The position numbers and the translations under genes were made by a program. A stretch of 64,000 nucleotides of DNA from NCBI RefSeq assembly GCF_030316855.1, contig NZ_JASZYR010000008.1, positions 1 to 64,000 on the forward strand, written 5' to 3'. The notes below the pieces were generated by a model. The model ran no database searches, was not told the origin of the DNA, and worked only from the letters and a program-made list of their open reading frames with translations. This document shows positions 1-7,804 of this stretch, in pieces (the stretch's first letter is position 1; every line of letters starts with the position of its first letter). Source of the DNA: Variovorax sp. J22P240. GTDB lineage: Bacteria; Pseudomonadota; Gammaproteobacteria; Burkholderiales; Burkholderiaceae_C.

Positions 1-60
1 AACGCCCACGCTTATCGGCTGTATATTTTTAACGAACTGCGCTCAACACTTCCCGTCTTG

Positions 61-108
61 CGCCTTGCTCGCTGCGATCAGCGAAGCCTTCGATTATGCC
101 ACGTTTTT
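61..108 (+). repeat. structured repeat, copy 1 (hairpin + CCTTCGATTATG)
   Basis: A 6-bp perfect stem, TCGCTG (69-74) with CAGCGA (79-84) around the loop CGAT, is followed by AGCCTTCGATTATGCCACG and a T run. Copies 2 and 3 carry a different stem sequence before the same tail, which suggests that the structure rather than the stem sequence is conserved. Confidence 0.6.
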
Positions 109-181
109 AGAAGAACAGGCAAACTTTTTTTCATCCTCTCGCTTCGATTTGCACCTGACTTCTTTTCAGAAACTTCAGCGC

Positions 182-226
182 GCTTCGTTTTGAGCGGAGC
201 CTTCGATTATGACACGATTTTTTCAA
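182..226 (+). repeat. structured repeat, copy 2
   Basis: GCTTCG (182-187) can pair with CGGAGC (195-200) using one G-U wobble, and is followed directly by CTTCGATTATGACACG and a long T run. The shared tail is almost identical to copy 1, and the copies are spaced about 113 bases apart. Confidence 0.6.
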
Positions 227-294
227 TCCCGTCAAGCCCGAAGGACTTTTTCTCAACCTCTTCCGACTCCCCGCAACCCCCTCTTCAGGAGCCA

Positions 295-340
295 CTCAGC
301 GAGTCGTTTTCTGCTGAGCCTTGGATTATGACCTGCTTTT
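295..340 (+). repeat. structured repeat, copy 3
   Basis: CTCAGC (295-300) and GCTGAG (313-318) form a perfect 6-bp stem around a 12-base loop, followed by CCTTGGATTATGACCTGC and four T residues. The stem differs from copies 1 and 2 while the downstream tail is shared. Confidence 0.55.
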
Positions 341-392
341 GACGCCCCGGGCAACTACCTACGAAAAATTTCCGCGTACGGCTGCGCAGCCC

Positions 393-1250
393 TCATTGCC
401 GCGCCGTACGCGTGTTCGCAGGAAGCGGCTGAGGCCAGCTCGTTCGAAACGGGTTGATGTCCAAGCCGCCCCTGCGGGTGTAGCGCGCATACACGGCCAG
501 CTTGGTGGGCTGACAGCGACGCCAGATGTCCGTGAACATGCGTTCCGCACACGGCTCGTGAAACTCGTTGTGGTTGCGAAAGCTCACGATGTATGCGAGC
601 AAGCCAGCTTGATCTATCGCGGGCCCGCTGTAGCGAATCTGGACGCTGCCCCAATCGGGCTGCCCAGTAACAAGGCAATTGCTCTTGAGAAGGCGGCTCG
701 TCAGCGTCTCCGTCACAGGCGCCTGCGTCGCGTCGCTCGAGAGGAGTTCCGGCGTCGGCTGATACTGCGTGCACTCAATATCTAGGCGATCCAGGTCCAA
801 CCCCTCGAGTTCGTGCACCGGTTGGCGATCGAACTCACCTGGAGCGACAAGCCTGACGCCGATGCTGGCGGATCGATCACTGCCACGCCAAACCGCTTCG
901 CTCAGATCGGCCTTCAGACGCTCTCGCACGGCTTCGACGTCAGTGAACACGGTGCCGTTGAAGCTATTGAGGTAGAGCTTGAAAGACTTGCTTTCGACGA
1001 TGTTTGGCGTCTCGCACGGGATCGTGAAATGCGCGATGACCAATTGCGGCTTGCCGCGCGGATTGAGCCAGCTCAACTCGAAAGCAGTCCAGAGATCGGC
1101 GCCGAAGAACGGCAATGCATGGCCGGCGATACCGATGGCTTCGCGCTGCGTCGAGCGCGGAATCGGGAACAGCAGGCTGGCGTCGTAGTGATCGGCATAC
1201 GTCGACTCACGGCCCAGTTGCGACTGTTCGGGGGTGTTATCGAGGCTCAT
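393..1250 (-). CDS. queF: NADPH-dependent 7-cyano-7-deazaguanine reductase QueF
   Basis: QueF reduces preQ0 to preQ1 with NADPH in the cytoplasm, a late step of queuosine biosynthesis before insertion into tRNA. The 285-residue protein is the long, two-domain (E. coli-like) form. It has the ESKSFKLYLNSFNGT signature at 86-100, and SNCLVTGQPDWG around 190-201 supplies the nucleophile Cys192 and acid Asp199. The start is set at ATG 1250, beginning MSLDNTPEQ; the open frame continues upstream but only as a shadow of the hydrolase gene. Its first 14 bases overlap the end of the upstream hydrolase gene, so the two are probably translated from one mRNA. No other queuosine gene is nearby. Confidence 0.95.
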   Translation of the reverse strand: MSLDNTPEQSQLGRESTYADHYDASLLFPIPRSTQREAIGIAGHALPFFGADLWTAFELSWLNPRGKPQLVIAHFTIPCETPNIVESKSFKLYLNSFNGTVFTDVEAVRERLKADLSEAVWRGSDRSASIGVRLVAPGEFDRQPVHELEGLDLDRLDIECTQYQPTPELLSSDATQAPVTETLTSRLLKSNCLVTGQPDWGSVQIRYSGPAIDQAGLLAYIVSFRNHNEFHEPCAERMFTDIWRRCQPTKLAVYARYTRRGGLDINPFRTSWPQPLPANTRTARQ

Positions 1251-2139
1251 GTGCGCTTTCGACTGTCTGCAGGAAGGGAACCATGTGCTGCAAGAGGATG
1301 TCCACGACCTGCGGCGGCAGGTCGTGGCCCATCCCCGGCACTGCGACAAAACGAGCGCCAGGGATGCGCCGCGCCGTGTCCTGACCGCAAGCCATGGGAA
1401 CCAGTGGATCGGCATCGCCATGCAGCACGAGCGCGGGGCTGGCAATTCGCCCCAACATCGATGCGCGGCCGCTGTCGGCGCCGATGGCCAACATCTGGCG
1501 CACGACGCCGGCGGGGCGGTACGCACGACGCAGTGCGCGTCGGATACGTTCGCTCACCACATGATCGTCCTGTGGGTAGGCCGGACTGGAAATCAGGCGG
1601 ACGAAACCCAGGCCGTGCGCCACGAGCGCCGCTTCCGTCCTGCTGGGTGGACGTCGAATGAGAGCGGCCGCCACATCGGGCCGCGGCCCCGGAAGATTGC
1701 GCGCACCGCTCGAACTCATGATGCTGACGAGACTCGCCATCCGCTCCGGCGCGCTGGCGGCGAGCCGCTGGGCGATCATTCCGCCCATGGAGACGCCGAC
1801 CACGTGGGCATGCCGGACGCCCAGGGCGTCCAGCACACCCAGCGCGTCGTCCGCCATGTCTTGCAAGGTGTAGGCGGAACGCACCGGCAAACCGATGCGC
1901 TGCCGCACGCTCTGCCAGATCAGGTTGCCGGTCCCCGCCTCGTCGAAGCTCTGGCTCAGACCGATGTCGCGATTGTCGTGGCACACCACGCGAAATCCCG
2001 CGTCGACCAGCGCTTGCACGAACTCATCCGGCCAGGCGATCAGTTGCATACCGAGCCCCATGATGAGCAGGACCACCGGTCGGTCTTCACCTCCCCTGTC
2101 CTCGACCTCGATCTGGATGCCATTGGCGGTGATCTTCAT
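1237..2139 (-). CDS. alpha/beta hydrolase
   Basis: A 300-residue alpha/beta-hydrolase-fold protein with no signal peptide, so cytoplasmic. The nucleophile elbow GVSMGG places Ser117. The C-terminal part has HGDADPLVP (likely acid) and GMGHDLP (likely catalytic His), completing a Ser-Asp-His triad, and an oxyanion-type segment LLIMGLGMQ lies near residues 25-32. Such proteins include esterases, lactonases and C-C hydrolases; the substrate cannot be named from sequence. Start ATG 2139 (MKITANGIQIEVEDRG) puts the first strand in the expected place. It overlaps queF by 14 bases; a functional link to queuosine is not established. Confidence 0.85.
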   Translation of the reverse strand: MKITANGIQIEVEDRGGEDRPVVLLIMGLGMQLIAWPDEFVQALVDAGFRVVCHDNRDIGLSQSFDEAGTGNLIWQSVRQRIGLPVRSAYTLQDMADDALGVLDALGVRHAHVVGVSMGGMIAQRLAASAPERMASLVSIMSSSGARNLPGPRPDVAAALIRRPPSRTEAALVAHGLGFVRLISSPAYPQDDHVVSERIRRALRRAYRPAGVVRQMLAIGADSGRASMLGRIASPALVLHGDADPLVPMACGQDTARRIPGARFVAVPGMGHDLPPQVVDILLQHMVPFLQTVESAHEPR

Positions 2140-2164
2140 AAGGATGTCCGGATGCTGGGTTGAT

Positions 2165-3013
2165 TCAGATGAACTCGCGCTCGCGAAGCCACTTGGTCGC
2201 GACCCACTTCTCCCCCGCAAGCACAGGTGCTCCGCCGTGCAAGGTGCGCGTTGCCGGTTCGGGCCGGTCATAACTGAAGAAGACGCCGGTCCCGCGCTTG
2301 GGCGCCACTTCGAGCCCGACGTCAGGGAAGGTGGTGCCTCCGCCTTGTTCAGGTTCCTGCAGATACATCACCAGCGTTGCGACGCGCTGGCCGCCGCGAC
2401 GCAGGATGGTCGGGGTGCCGGGCTCGCCAGGATCGAAGTAGTCGAAGTGCGGGCGGTATTGCGCGCCCGGCGAATAGCGCAGGATCTGCAGCCCTTCGCC
2501 GAATTCGAGCGGCCATTGCAGAAGCGCTGCGATACGTTGCTCCAGCCGGGCGACAACCGCGTTCTCGCCGCGTTCGAAAAACATGCCATCGCTGGTCCGA
2601 TCGACGTTGAGCGCCTCGCCGCCCGTCTGCGTCTCGACCGTGAGCGAGCGCGCAAGCCGCAGGCGTGCAGCGGCGATCAGTGCCTCGCACTCGTCGTCGG
2701 AAACAAGATCACCGAACACGATGACGCGCGGGTGCCGCATCGTCTGAAGCACCTGGACCCGGCGATCGCCGGCATCTATATAGAGAGGCGAACCCGACAA
2801 GTCCGGCCCCGGCATGTTCTTGCGCGGCGGCTCCGCAACCGCAGCGATCCCGGCGGCACGCGCCTCGATCTCGCCCAAGACGACGTCTGCCACGTTGTCG
2901 TGCCACCCGGCGGCGCGCATCGATGCCCGCAGGTTCGGCACGGAATGACCGGCAGCGAGTTGGGCAGCAACCCATTCGCGCAACTCGGGACTGATTTCCT
3001 GACTCAGGCTCAT
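2165..3013 (-). CDS. 2-oxoglutarate/Fe(II)-dependent prolyl 4-hydroxylase-type oxygenase
   Basis: A 282-residue protein whose C-terminal two thirds is a P4H-type double-stranded beta-helix dioxygenase domain. The iron ligands are His189 and Asp191 (HFDYFD) and His259 (TLHGGAPV); Lys269 in GEKWVATKW is the usual 2-oxoglutarate anchor. The N-terminal 60 residues form a small helical module unlike the catalytic core. Bacterial relatives hydroxylate prolines in proteins such as EF-Tu or collagen-like repeats; the target here is unknown. Its ATG overlaps the yaaA stop by four bases (ATGA), so translation is coupled to yaaA. Confidence 0.88.
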   Translation of the reverse strand: MSLSQEISPELREWVAAQLAAGHSVPNLRASMRAAGWHDNVADVVLGEIEARAAGIAAVAEPPRKNMPGPDLSGSPLYIDAGDRRVQVLQTMRHPRVIVFGDLVSDDECEALIAAARLRLARSLTVETQTGGEALNVDRTSDGMFFERGENAVVARLEQRIAALLQWPLEFGEGLQILRYSPGAQYRPHFDYFDPGEPGTPTILRRGGQRVATLVMYLQEPEQGGGTTFPDVGLEVAPKRGTGVFFSYDRPEPATRTLHGGAPVLAGEKWVATKWLREREFI

Positions 3014-3819
3014 GCGGATCTCCTGCGAAATACGAGTCGCTCGGGCTCCGATGCAGCGCTATCGAATGCGTAGCCCTCGAGGTCGAATTTTTCCAGTGCC
3101 TTCGGCGTGACGACCTTGTGCAGCACCGCCCAGCGCGCCATCAGGCCGCGCGCGCGCTTGGCAAAGAAGCTCACGATCTTGTAGCCTCCATGATCGCCCT
3201 TGGCACCGGTGGCGCCCTTCCATTCCTGGAATACGCATTCCACTACGCGGGCCTTGAGCACCGACTGGTCGACCGACTTGAAGTATTCCTGCGAGGCCAG
3301 ATTGACGACCACCGGCGTGCGATCGGCAGCCAGCCGTTCATTGAGGTGCTCCGCAATCCGCGGCCCCCAGAAGGCATAAAGGTCCTTGCCATGGCGGTTG
3401 GCGAGTTGCGTGCCCATCTCCAGCCGGTAGGGCTGCAAGAGGTCGAGCGGACGCAACACGCCATACAGCCCGCTCAATATGCAGATGTGGTCCTGCGCCC
3501 AGGCCAGTTGCGCCTTGGTGAGCGTCTTTGCCTCGAGACCGCCATAGACGTCGCCATCGAAGGCCAGTGCGGCCTGCTTGGCATTCTTCTCGGTGCCTTT
3601 GGAGGTCCAGGCAGCGTAACGCGCCACATTGAGTGCCGAGAGCTTGTCCGACAGGTGCATGAGTTCGGCGATCTGCTGAGGCGACTTGTCACGCAGGATC
3701 TTGATGAGTTCGGCCGCGGGGCTCCTGGAGCCCTCGAAATGGGGCTGCGTGGCCGGCACCGCATCGGGCACCGCGGTCTCGTAGTCAAGTGATTTGGCAG
3801 GGGAAAGCAGAAAAAGCAT
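3010..3819 (-). CDS. yaaA: YaaA family peroxide-stress protein
   Basis: A 269-residue member of the YaaA (DUF328) family, which in E. coli limits intracellular free iron during peroxide stress. The family hallmark MLFLLSPAKSLDY is at the N terminus, and the central ILSGLYGVLRPLDLLQPYRLEMGT and VNLASQEYFKSV segments are intact. Start ATG 3819 is chosen because MLFLLSPAK is the family N terminus, though the frame is open further upstream. It is followed without a gap by an Fe(II) oxygenase gene (ATGA overlap), an iron-related pairing. Divergent from valS across 130 bp. Confidence 0.93.
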   Translation of the reverse strand: MLFLLSPAKSLDYETAVPDAVPATQPHFEGSRSPAAELIKILRDKSPQQIAELMHLSDKLSALNVARYAAWTSKGTEKNAKQAALAFDGDVYGGLEAKTLTKAQLAWAQDHICILSGLYGVLRPLDLLQPYRLEMGTQLANRHGKDLYAFWGPRIAEHLNERLAADRTPVVVNLASQEYFKSVDQSVLKARVVECVFQEWKGATGAKGDHGGYKIVSFFAKRARGLMARWAVLHKVVTPKALEKFDLEGYAFDSAASEPERLVFRRRSA

Positions 3820-3912
3820 CGCCGAATTATCTGCGGCAAGGGCTCTCGCGCTGGCAAACCGGGCGAAGCGCTCTGCAGTCGAATAAAATCGTCTCCACCT
3901 CCACCCCACAAG

Positions 3913-3932
3913 CGGCATCCTGCGGGATGCCG
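3913..3932 (+). promoter_or_regulatory. hairpin in the valS leader
   Basis: CGGCATCC (3913-3920) and GGATGCCG (3925-3932) form a perfect 8-bp stem with the tetraloop TGCG, 17 bases before the valS ATG. A TAAAAT box at 3884-3889 could be the -10 of the valS promoter, which would place the hairpin in the 5' leader. No T run follows closely enough to make it a clear terminator. Confidence 0.5.
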
Positions 3933-3949
3933 TTCGTCTTTGTACCGCC

Positions 3950-6820
3950 ATGAGCGACACCTTGCCCCAACCCGGCCTCGAGAGCCTTTCCAAATCCTTC
4001 GAACCCGTTGCCATCGAGGCGCACTGGGGGCCCGAATGGGAGCGGCGCGGCTATTCGGCTGCGGGCTTCCGCGGCACACAGATACCCAAGAACGGCGCGC
4101 CCTCCTTCGCGATCCAGCTGCCGCCACCGAACGTCACCGGCACGCTACACATGGGGCACGCGTTCAACCAGACCATCATGGACAGCCTGACGCGCTACCA
4201 CCGCATGGCCGGCGACAACACGCTCTGGCTGCCGGGCACCGATCATGCGGGCATCGCGACGCAGATCGTCGTGGAGCGCCAGCTGCAGGAACAGAAGGTC
4301 AGCCGCTACGACCTGGGCCGCAAGAACTTCGTCGCGCGGGTCTGGGAGTGGAAGGAAAAGTCGGGCGACACCATCACGAACCAGATGCGCCGCATGGGCG
4401 ACACGGTCGACTGGAGTCGCGAGTACTTCACGATGGACGACAAGCTCTCGAAGGTCGTCACCCAGACCTTCGTGCAGCTTTATGAAGAGGGCCTGATCTA
4501 CCGTGGCAAGCGCCTGGTGAACTGGGACCCGGTTCTCAAGACTGCGGTCAGCGACCTCGAAGTCGAAAGCGAGGAGGAAGACGGCTTCCTCTGGCACATC
4601 GCTTATCCGCTGGAAGACGGTTCCGGCTCGCTCACCGTGGCAACCACCCGCCCCGAGACGATGCTCGGCGACGTGGCGGTGATGGTCCATCCCGAAGACG
4701 AACGCTACAAGCACCTGATCGGCCACCGCGTCCGGCTGCCGCTGGTCGACCGGCTGATCCCCGTGATCGCCGACGACTACGTCGACAAGGAGTTCGGCAC
4801 GGGCGTGGTCAAAGTCACGCCGGCGCACGACCACAACGACTATGCCGTGGGCCTTCGCCACGGCCTTCAGATCATCGGCGTGCTGACGCTCGACGCCGCC
4901 ATCAACGACAACGCGCCCGAAAAGTACCGCGGCCTCGACCGATTCGTTGCACGCAAGGCAGTGGTCGCCGACCTCGAGGTCCTGGGCCTGCTGATCGAAA
5001 CCAAGAAGCACAAGCTGATGGTGCCGCGCTGCGCGCGCACCGGCGCCGTGGTCGAGCCCATGCTGACCGACCAGTGGTTCGTCGCCATGACCAAGCCGGA
5101 TGTCAACGGTCAGTCGATCGCGCAGAAGGCCATCGAAGCGGTTCGCTCGGGCGAAGTGAGCTTCGTCCCCGAGAACTGGGTCAACACCTACAACCACTGG
5201 ATGGAGAACATTCAGGACTGGACCATCTCCCGCCAGCTGTGGTGGGGCCACCAGATTCCCGCCTGGTACGACGAGGACGGCAAGGTCTACGTCGCGCAGA
5301 GCGAAGCCGAGGCACAGGCCCAGGCACCGGGCAAGACGCTCAAGCGCGACGAGGACGTGCTCGACACCTGGTATTCGTCGGCGCTGGTGCCCTTCTCCTC
5401 GCTGGGCTGGCCCGATAAGACGCAGGACCTCGACCTGTATCTGCCTTCCAGCGTGCTGGTCACTGGCTACGACATCATCTTCTTCTGGGTCGCCCGGATG
5501 ATCATGATGACCAAGCATTTCACCGGGAAGGTGCCGTTCAAGCACGTCTACATCCATGGCCTGGTGCGCGATTCGCACGGCAAAAAGATGAGCAAGTCCG
5601 AGGGCAACGTGCTCGACCCGGTCGACCTCATCGACGGCATCGCACTGCCCGAACTGCTCGACAAGCGCACCCAGGGCCTGCGCCGTCCCGAGACCGCGCC
5701 TGCCGTGCGCAAGAACACGCAGAAGGAGTTCCCGGAAGGGATTCCCGCCTTTGGTGCAGACGCACTGCGCTTCACCTTCGCATCGCTCGCATCGCTGGGC
5801 CGCAGCATCAACTTCGACCCCAAGCGCTGTGAGGGCTACCGCAACTTCTGCAACAAGCTGTGGAACGCCACCCGATTCGTTCTGATGAACTGCGAAGGCC
5901 AGGACTGTGGCCTCCGGGAGCACACGAAGGAAGAATGCGCCGTCGGCGGGCCGGCCCACGGCTACCTGAAGTTCAGCCAGGCCGACCGCTGGATCGTCTC
6001 GCAGCTTCAGCGCGTCGAGGCCGAGGTGACGAAAGGCTTCGAGGAATATCGCCTCGACAACGTCGCCAACGCCATCTACCAGTTCGCCTGGGACGAGTTC
6101 TGCGACTGGTACCTCGAGATTGCAAAAGTCCAGATCCAGCAGGGCGACGACGCGCAGAAGCGCGCCACACGCCGCACGCTGATCCGCACGCTCGAAACCC
6201 TGCTGCGCCTGGCGCACCCGGTCATTCCCTTCATCACTGAAGAGCTCTGGCAGAAGGTGGCGCCGGTCGCCGGCCGCGAGGGCGCGTCGGTCATGGTCGC
6301 GGCCTACCCCCAGAGCCAGCCAGAGAAGATCGACGAGGCCGCCGAGGCCCACGTCGCAAGGCTCAAGTCGCTGGTGGACGCCTGCCGAACGCTGCGCGGC
6401 GAGATGAACGTCTCGCCGGCCACGCGCCTGCCGCTCTACGCGGTCGCAGACGACGCAGCAAGCAGCGCGTTCCTGCGTGACGCGGCGCCCGTGCTCCAGG
6501 CACTGGCCAAGCTCAAGGAAGTGAAGGTCTTCGACGATGAGGCCGCATGGTCCGCCGCCGCCGAGGCGGCGCCGGTGGCCGTGGTGGGCGATGTCCGCGT
6601 CTGCCTGCACATGGAAATCGACAAGGCCGCCGAAAAGGTCCGCATCGGAAAGGAACTCGCGCGCGTCGAGGGCGAGATCGTCAAGGTCAATGGCAAGCTT
6701 GGCAACGAAGCCTTCGTTGCCAAGGCGCCGCCGGCGGTGATCGAACAGGAACGCAAGCGGCTGGCGGATTTCAGCGCCACTGTCGAGCGGCTTCGGGACC
6801 AGCTTGTGCGCCTCGGCTGA
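3950..6820 (+). CDS. valS: valine--tRNA ligase
   Basis: Class Ia aminoacyl-tRNA synthetase that charges tRNA-Val. The 956 residues match the usual bacterial length. The HIGH motif appears as PPPNVTGTLHMGHA near residue 60, KMSKS as GKKMSKSEGNVLDP near residue 545, and the C-terminal 70 residues are the coiled-coil arm typical of ValRS (KVRIGKELARVEGEI). A CP1 editing domain lies between. Start ATG 3950 (MSDTLPQPGLESLSKSFEP) leaves the short N-terminal extension common in this group. Monocistronic in appearance, with a hairpin at 6856-6874 after the stop. Confidence 0.97.
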   Translation: MSDTLPQPGLESLSKSFEPVAIEAHWGPEWERRGYSAAGFRGTQIPKNGAPSFAIQLPPPNVTGTLHMGHAFNQTIMDSLTRYHRMAGDNTLWLPGTDHAGIATQIVVERQLQEQKVSRYDLGRKNFVARVWEWKEKSGDTITNQMRRMGDTVDWSREYFTMDDKLSKVVTQTFVQLYEEGLIYRGKRLVNWDPVLKTAVSDLEVESEEEDGFLWHIAYPLEDGSGSLTVATTRPETMLGDVAVMVHPEDERYKHLIGHRVRLPLVDRLIPVIADDYVDKEFGTGVVKVTPAHDHNDYAVGLRHGLQIIGVLTLDAAINDNAPEKYRGLDRFVARKAVVADLEVLGLLIETKKHKLMVPRCARTGAVVEPMLTDQWFVAMTKPDVNGQSIAQKAIEAVRSGEVSFVPENWVNTYNHWMENIQDWTISRQLWWGHQIPAWYDEDGKVYVAQSEAEAQAQAPGKTLKRDEDVLDTWYSSALVPFSSLGWPDKTQDLDLYLPSSVLVTGYDIIFFWVARMIMMTKHFTGKVPFKHVYIHGLVRDSHGKKMSKSEGNVLDPVDLIDGIALPELLDKRTQGLRRPETAPAVRKNTQKEFPEGIPAFGADALRFTFASLASLGRSINFDPKRCEGYRNFCNKLWNATRFVLMNCEGQDCGLREHTKEECAVGGPAHGYLKFSQADRWIVSQLQRVEAEVTKGFEEYRLDNVANAIYQFAWDEFCDWYLEIAKVQIQQGDDAQKRATRRTLIRTLETLLRLAHPVIPFITEELWQKVAPVAGREGASVMVAAYPQSQPEKIDEAAEAHVARLKSLVDACRTLRGEMNVSPATRLPLYAVADDAASSAFLRDAAPVLQALAKLKEVKVFDDEAAWSAAAEAAPVAVVGDVRVCLHMEIDKAAEKVRIGKELARVEGEIVKVNGKLGNEAFVAKAPPAVIEQERKRLADFSATVERLRDQLVRLG

Positions 6821-6853
6821 CATACGACGAACACAGCGGCCTTTAGTATTCGG

Positions 6854-6882
6854 GTGCGGCGTTCGCAACGCCGCCCTTCTTC
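6854..6882 (+). terminator. weak terminator-like hairpin after valS
   Basis: GCGGCGTT (6856-6863), loop CGC and AACGCCGC (6867-6874) form a perfect 8-bp stem, followed by CCTTCTTCGATT, a poor T run. Plausible as a valS terminator but not certain; it lies 40 bases before the galU start. Confidence 0.4.
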
Positions 6883-6913
6883 GATTCACCTCCCCTGATC
6901 TGACGAAAAACCC

Positions 6914-7804
6914 ATGTCCACCTCCCCGACGCGCATTCGCAAGGCCGTGTTTCCCGTAGCCGGCTTTGGCACCCGTTTCCTCCCTGCCACCAAGGCGCAG
7001 CCCAAGGAAATGCTCCCGGTGGTGGACAAGCCGCTGATCCAGTACGCGGTCGAGGAAGCCTATGCCGCCGGCATCCGCGACATGATCTTTGTGACCGGGC
7101 GCAACAAGCGCGCGATCGAGGACCACTACGACACGGCCTACGAACTCGAATCGCAGCTCGAAGCCAGTGGCAAGCGCGAACTACTCGATATCGCCCGCTC
7201 GGTCATGCCCGACGACATGACCTGCTCCTATGTACGGCAGCCTCGCATGCTGGGACTGGGACACGCCGTGCTGTGCGCGGAGCATCTCGTCGGCGACGAA
7301 CCTTTTGCGGTCCTGCTGGCCGACGACTTGATGGTCGGCCCGGACGGCGGCGAGCCGATCCTTGCGCAAATGACGCGCGCCTTCGACAAGCTGCGCAGTT
7401 CGGTGCTGGCGGTACAGGAAGTGCCACTGGAGCACGTCAAGCGCTACGGCATCGTGGCCGGCGACACGATCGAGGAGGGACTGGTCAAGGTCAATCGCAT
7501 GGTCGAGAAGCCGAAGCCGGAGGATGCGCCCTCACGCCTCGGCGTTGCGGGCCGCTACATCCTCACGCCCGGTGTGTTCAGTGAGATCCGCAATCAGCCC
7601 AAGGGCGCCGGCGGCGAAATCCAGCTGACCGACGGCATCGCCGCGCTGATGAAGAAGGAATCGGTCTACGCCTATTCGTACAAGGGCATTCGCTACGACT
7701 GCGGCAGCAAGGAAGGATTCCTGCAGGCCACCGTCGAACTCGCGCTGGCCCACCCCGAAGTCGGCGGCCAGTTCCGCGACTACCTCAAGAGCCTGGAACT
7801 GTAG
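6914..7804 (+). CDS. galU: UTP--glucose-1-phosphate uridylyltransferase
   Basis: Makes UDP-glucose from UTP and glucose-1-phosphate for surface polysaccharide and trehalose pathways. At 296 residues it is full length. The nucleotidyltransferase signature AVFPVAGFGTRFLPATKAQPKEMLPVVD spans residues 9-36 (G-x-GTRxLP, then the K of KEMLP), with QYAVEEA after it, and VEKP and GVAGRYIL further on are typical of GalU. It converges on the SGNH hydrolase gene, and the two coding regions overlap by 20 bases at their 3' ends. Confidence 0.95.
   Translation: MSTSPTRIRKAVFPVAGFGTRFLPATKAQPKEMLPVVDKPLIQYAVEEAYAAGIRDMIFVTGRNKRAIEDHYDTAYELESQLEASGKRELLDIARSVMPDDMTCSYVRQPRMLGLGHAVLCAEHLVGDEPFAVLLADDLMVGPDGGEPILAQMTRAFDKLRSSVLAVQEVPLEHVKRYGIVAGDTIEEGLVKVNRMVEKPKPEDAPSRLGVAGRYILTPGVFSEIRNQPKGAGGEIQLTDGIAALMKKESVYAYSYKGIRYDCGSKEGFLQATVELALAHPEVGGQFRDYLKSLEL

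Larger units (their letters stand above)
1..392. other. non-coding leader region, AT-richer than its surroundings
   Basis: No convincing gene lies here; the short open frames have no recognisable protein character. The stretch is T-rich and much less GC-rich than the genes to its right. Its left end, with a TCGGCTGTATATTTTTAACG run, looks like the spacers I associate with stable-RNA loci in Burkholderiales, so an rRNA or tRNA operon just outside the window is possible; that is from memory and unconfirmed. It holds three spaced copies of a structured repeat, listed separately. The right part is simply downstream of queF, whose stop codon is at 393-395. Confidence 0.6.

Noticed and set aside
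58..785. Plus-strand open frames at the left edge
   Set aside because: Ser/Phe- or Arg-rich frames without motifs, crossing the repeats and the minus-strand queF gene; not coding.
393..1526. Longer N terminus for queF
   Set aside because: The extra 92 codons are in the hydrolase gene on the same strand in another frame; the family start MSLDNT at 1250 is preferred.
3820..3949. T-box or other amino-acid riboswitch before valS
   Set aside because: The leader is too short, with no specifier loop or antiterminator; only one small hairpin is present.
4145..7126. Very long minus-strand open frame opposite valS
   Set aside because: It lies antisense to valS, has low-complexity His/Asp/Val/Arg-rich composition and no family motif. 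High GC leaves frames open by chance.
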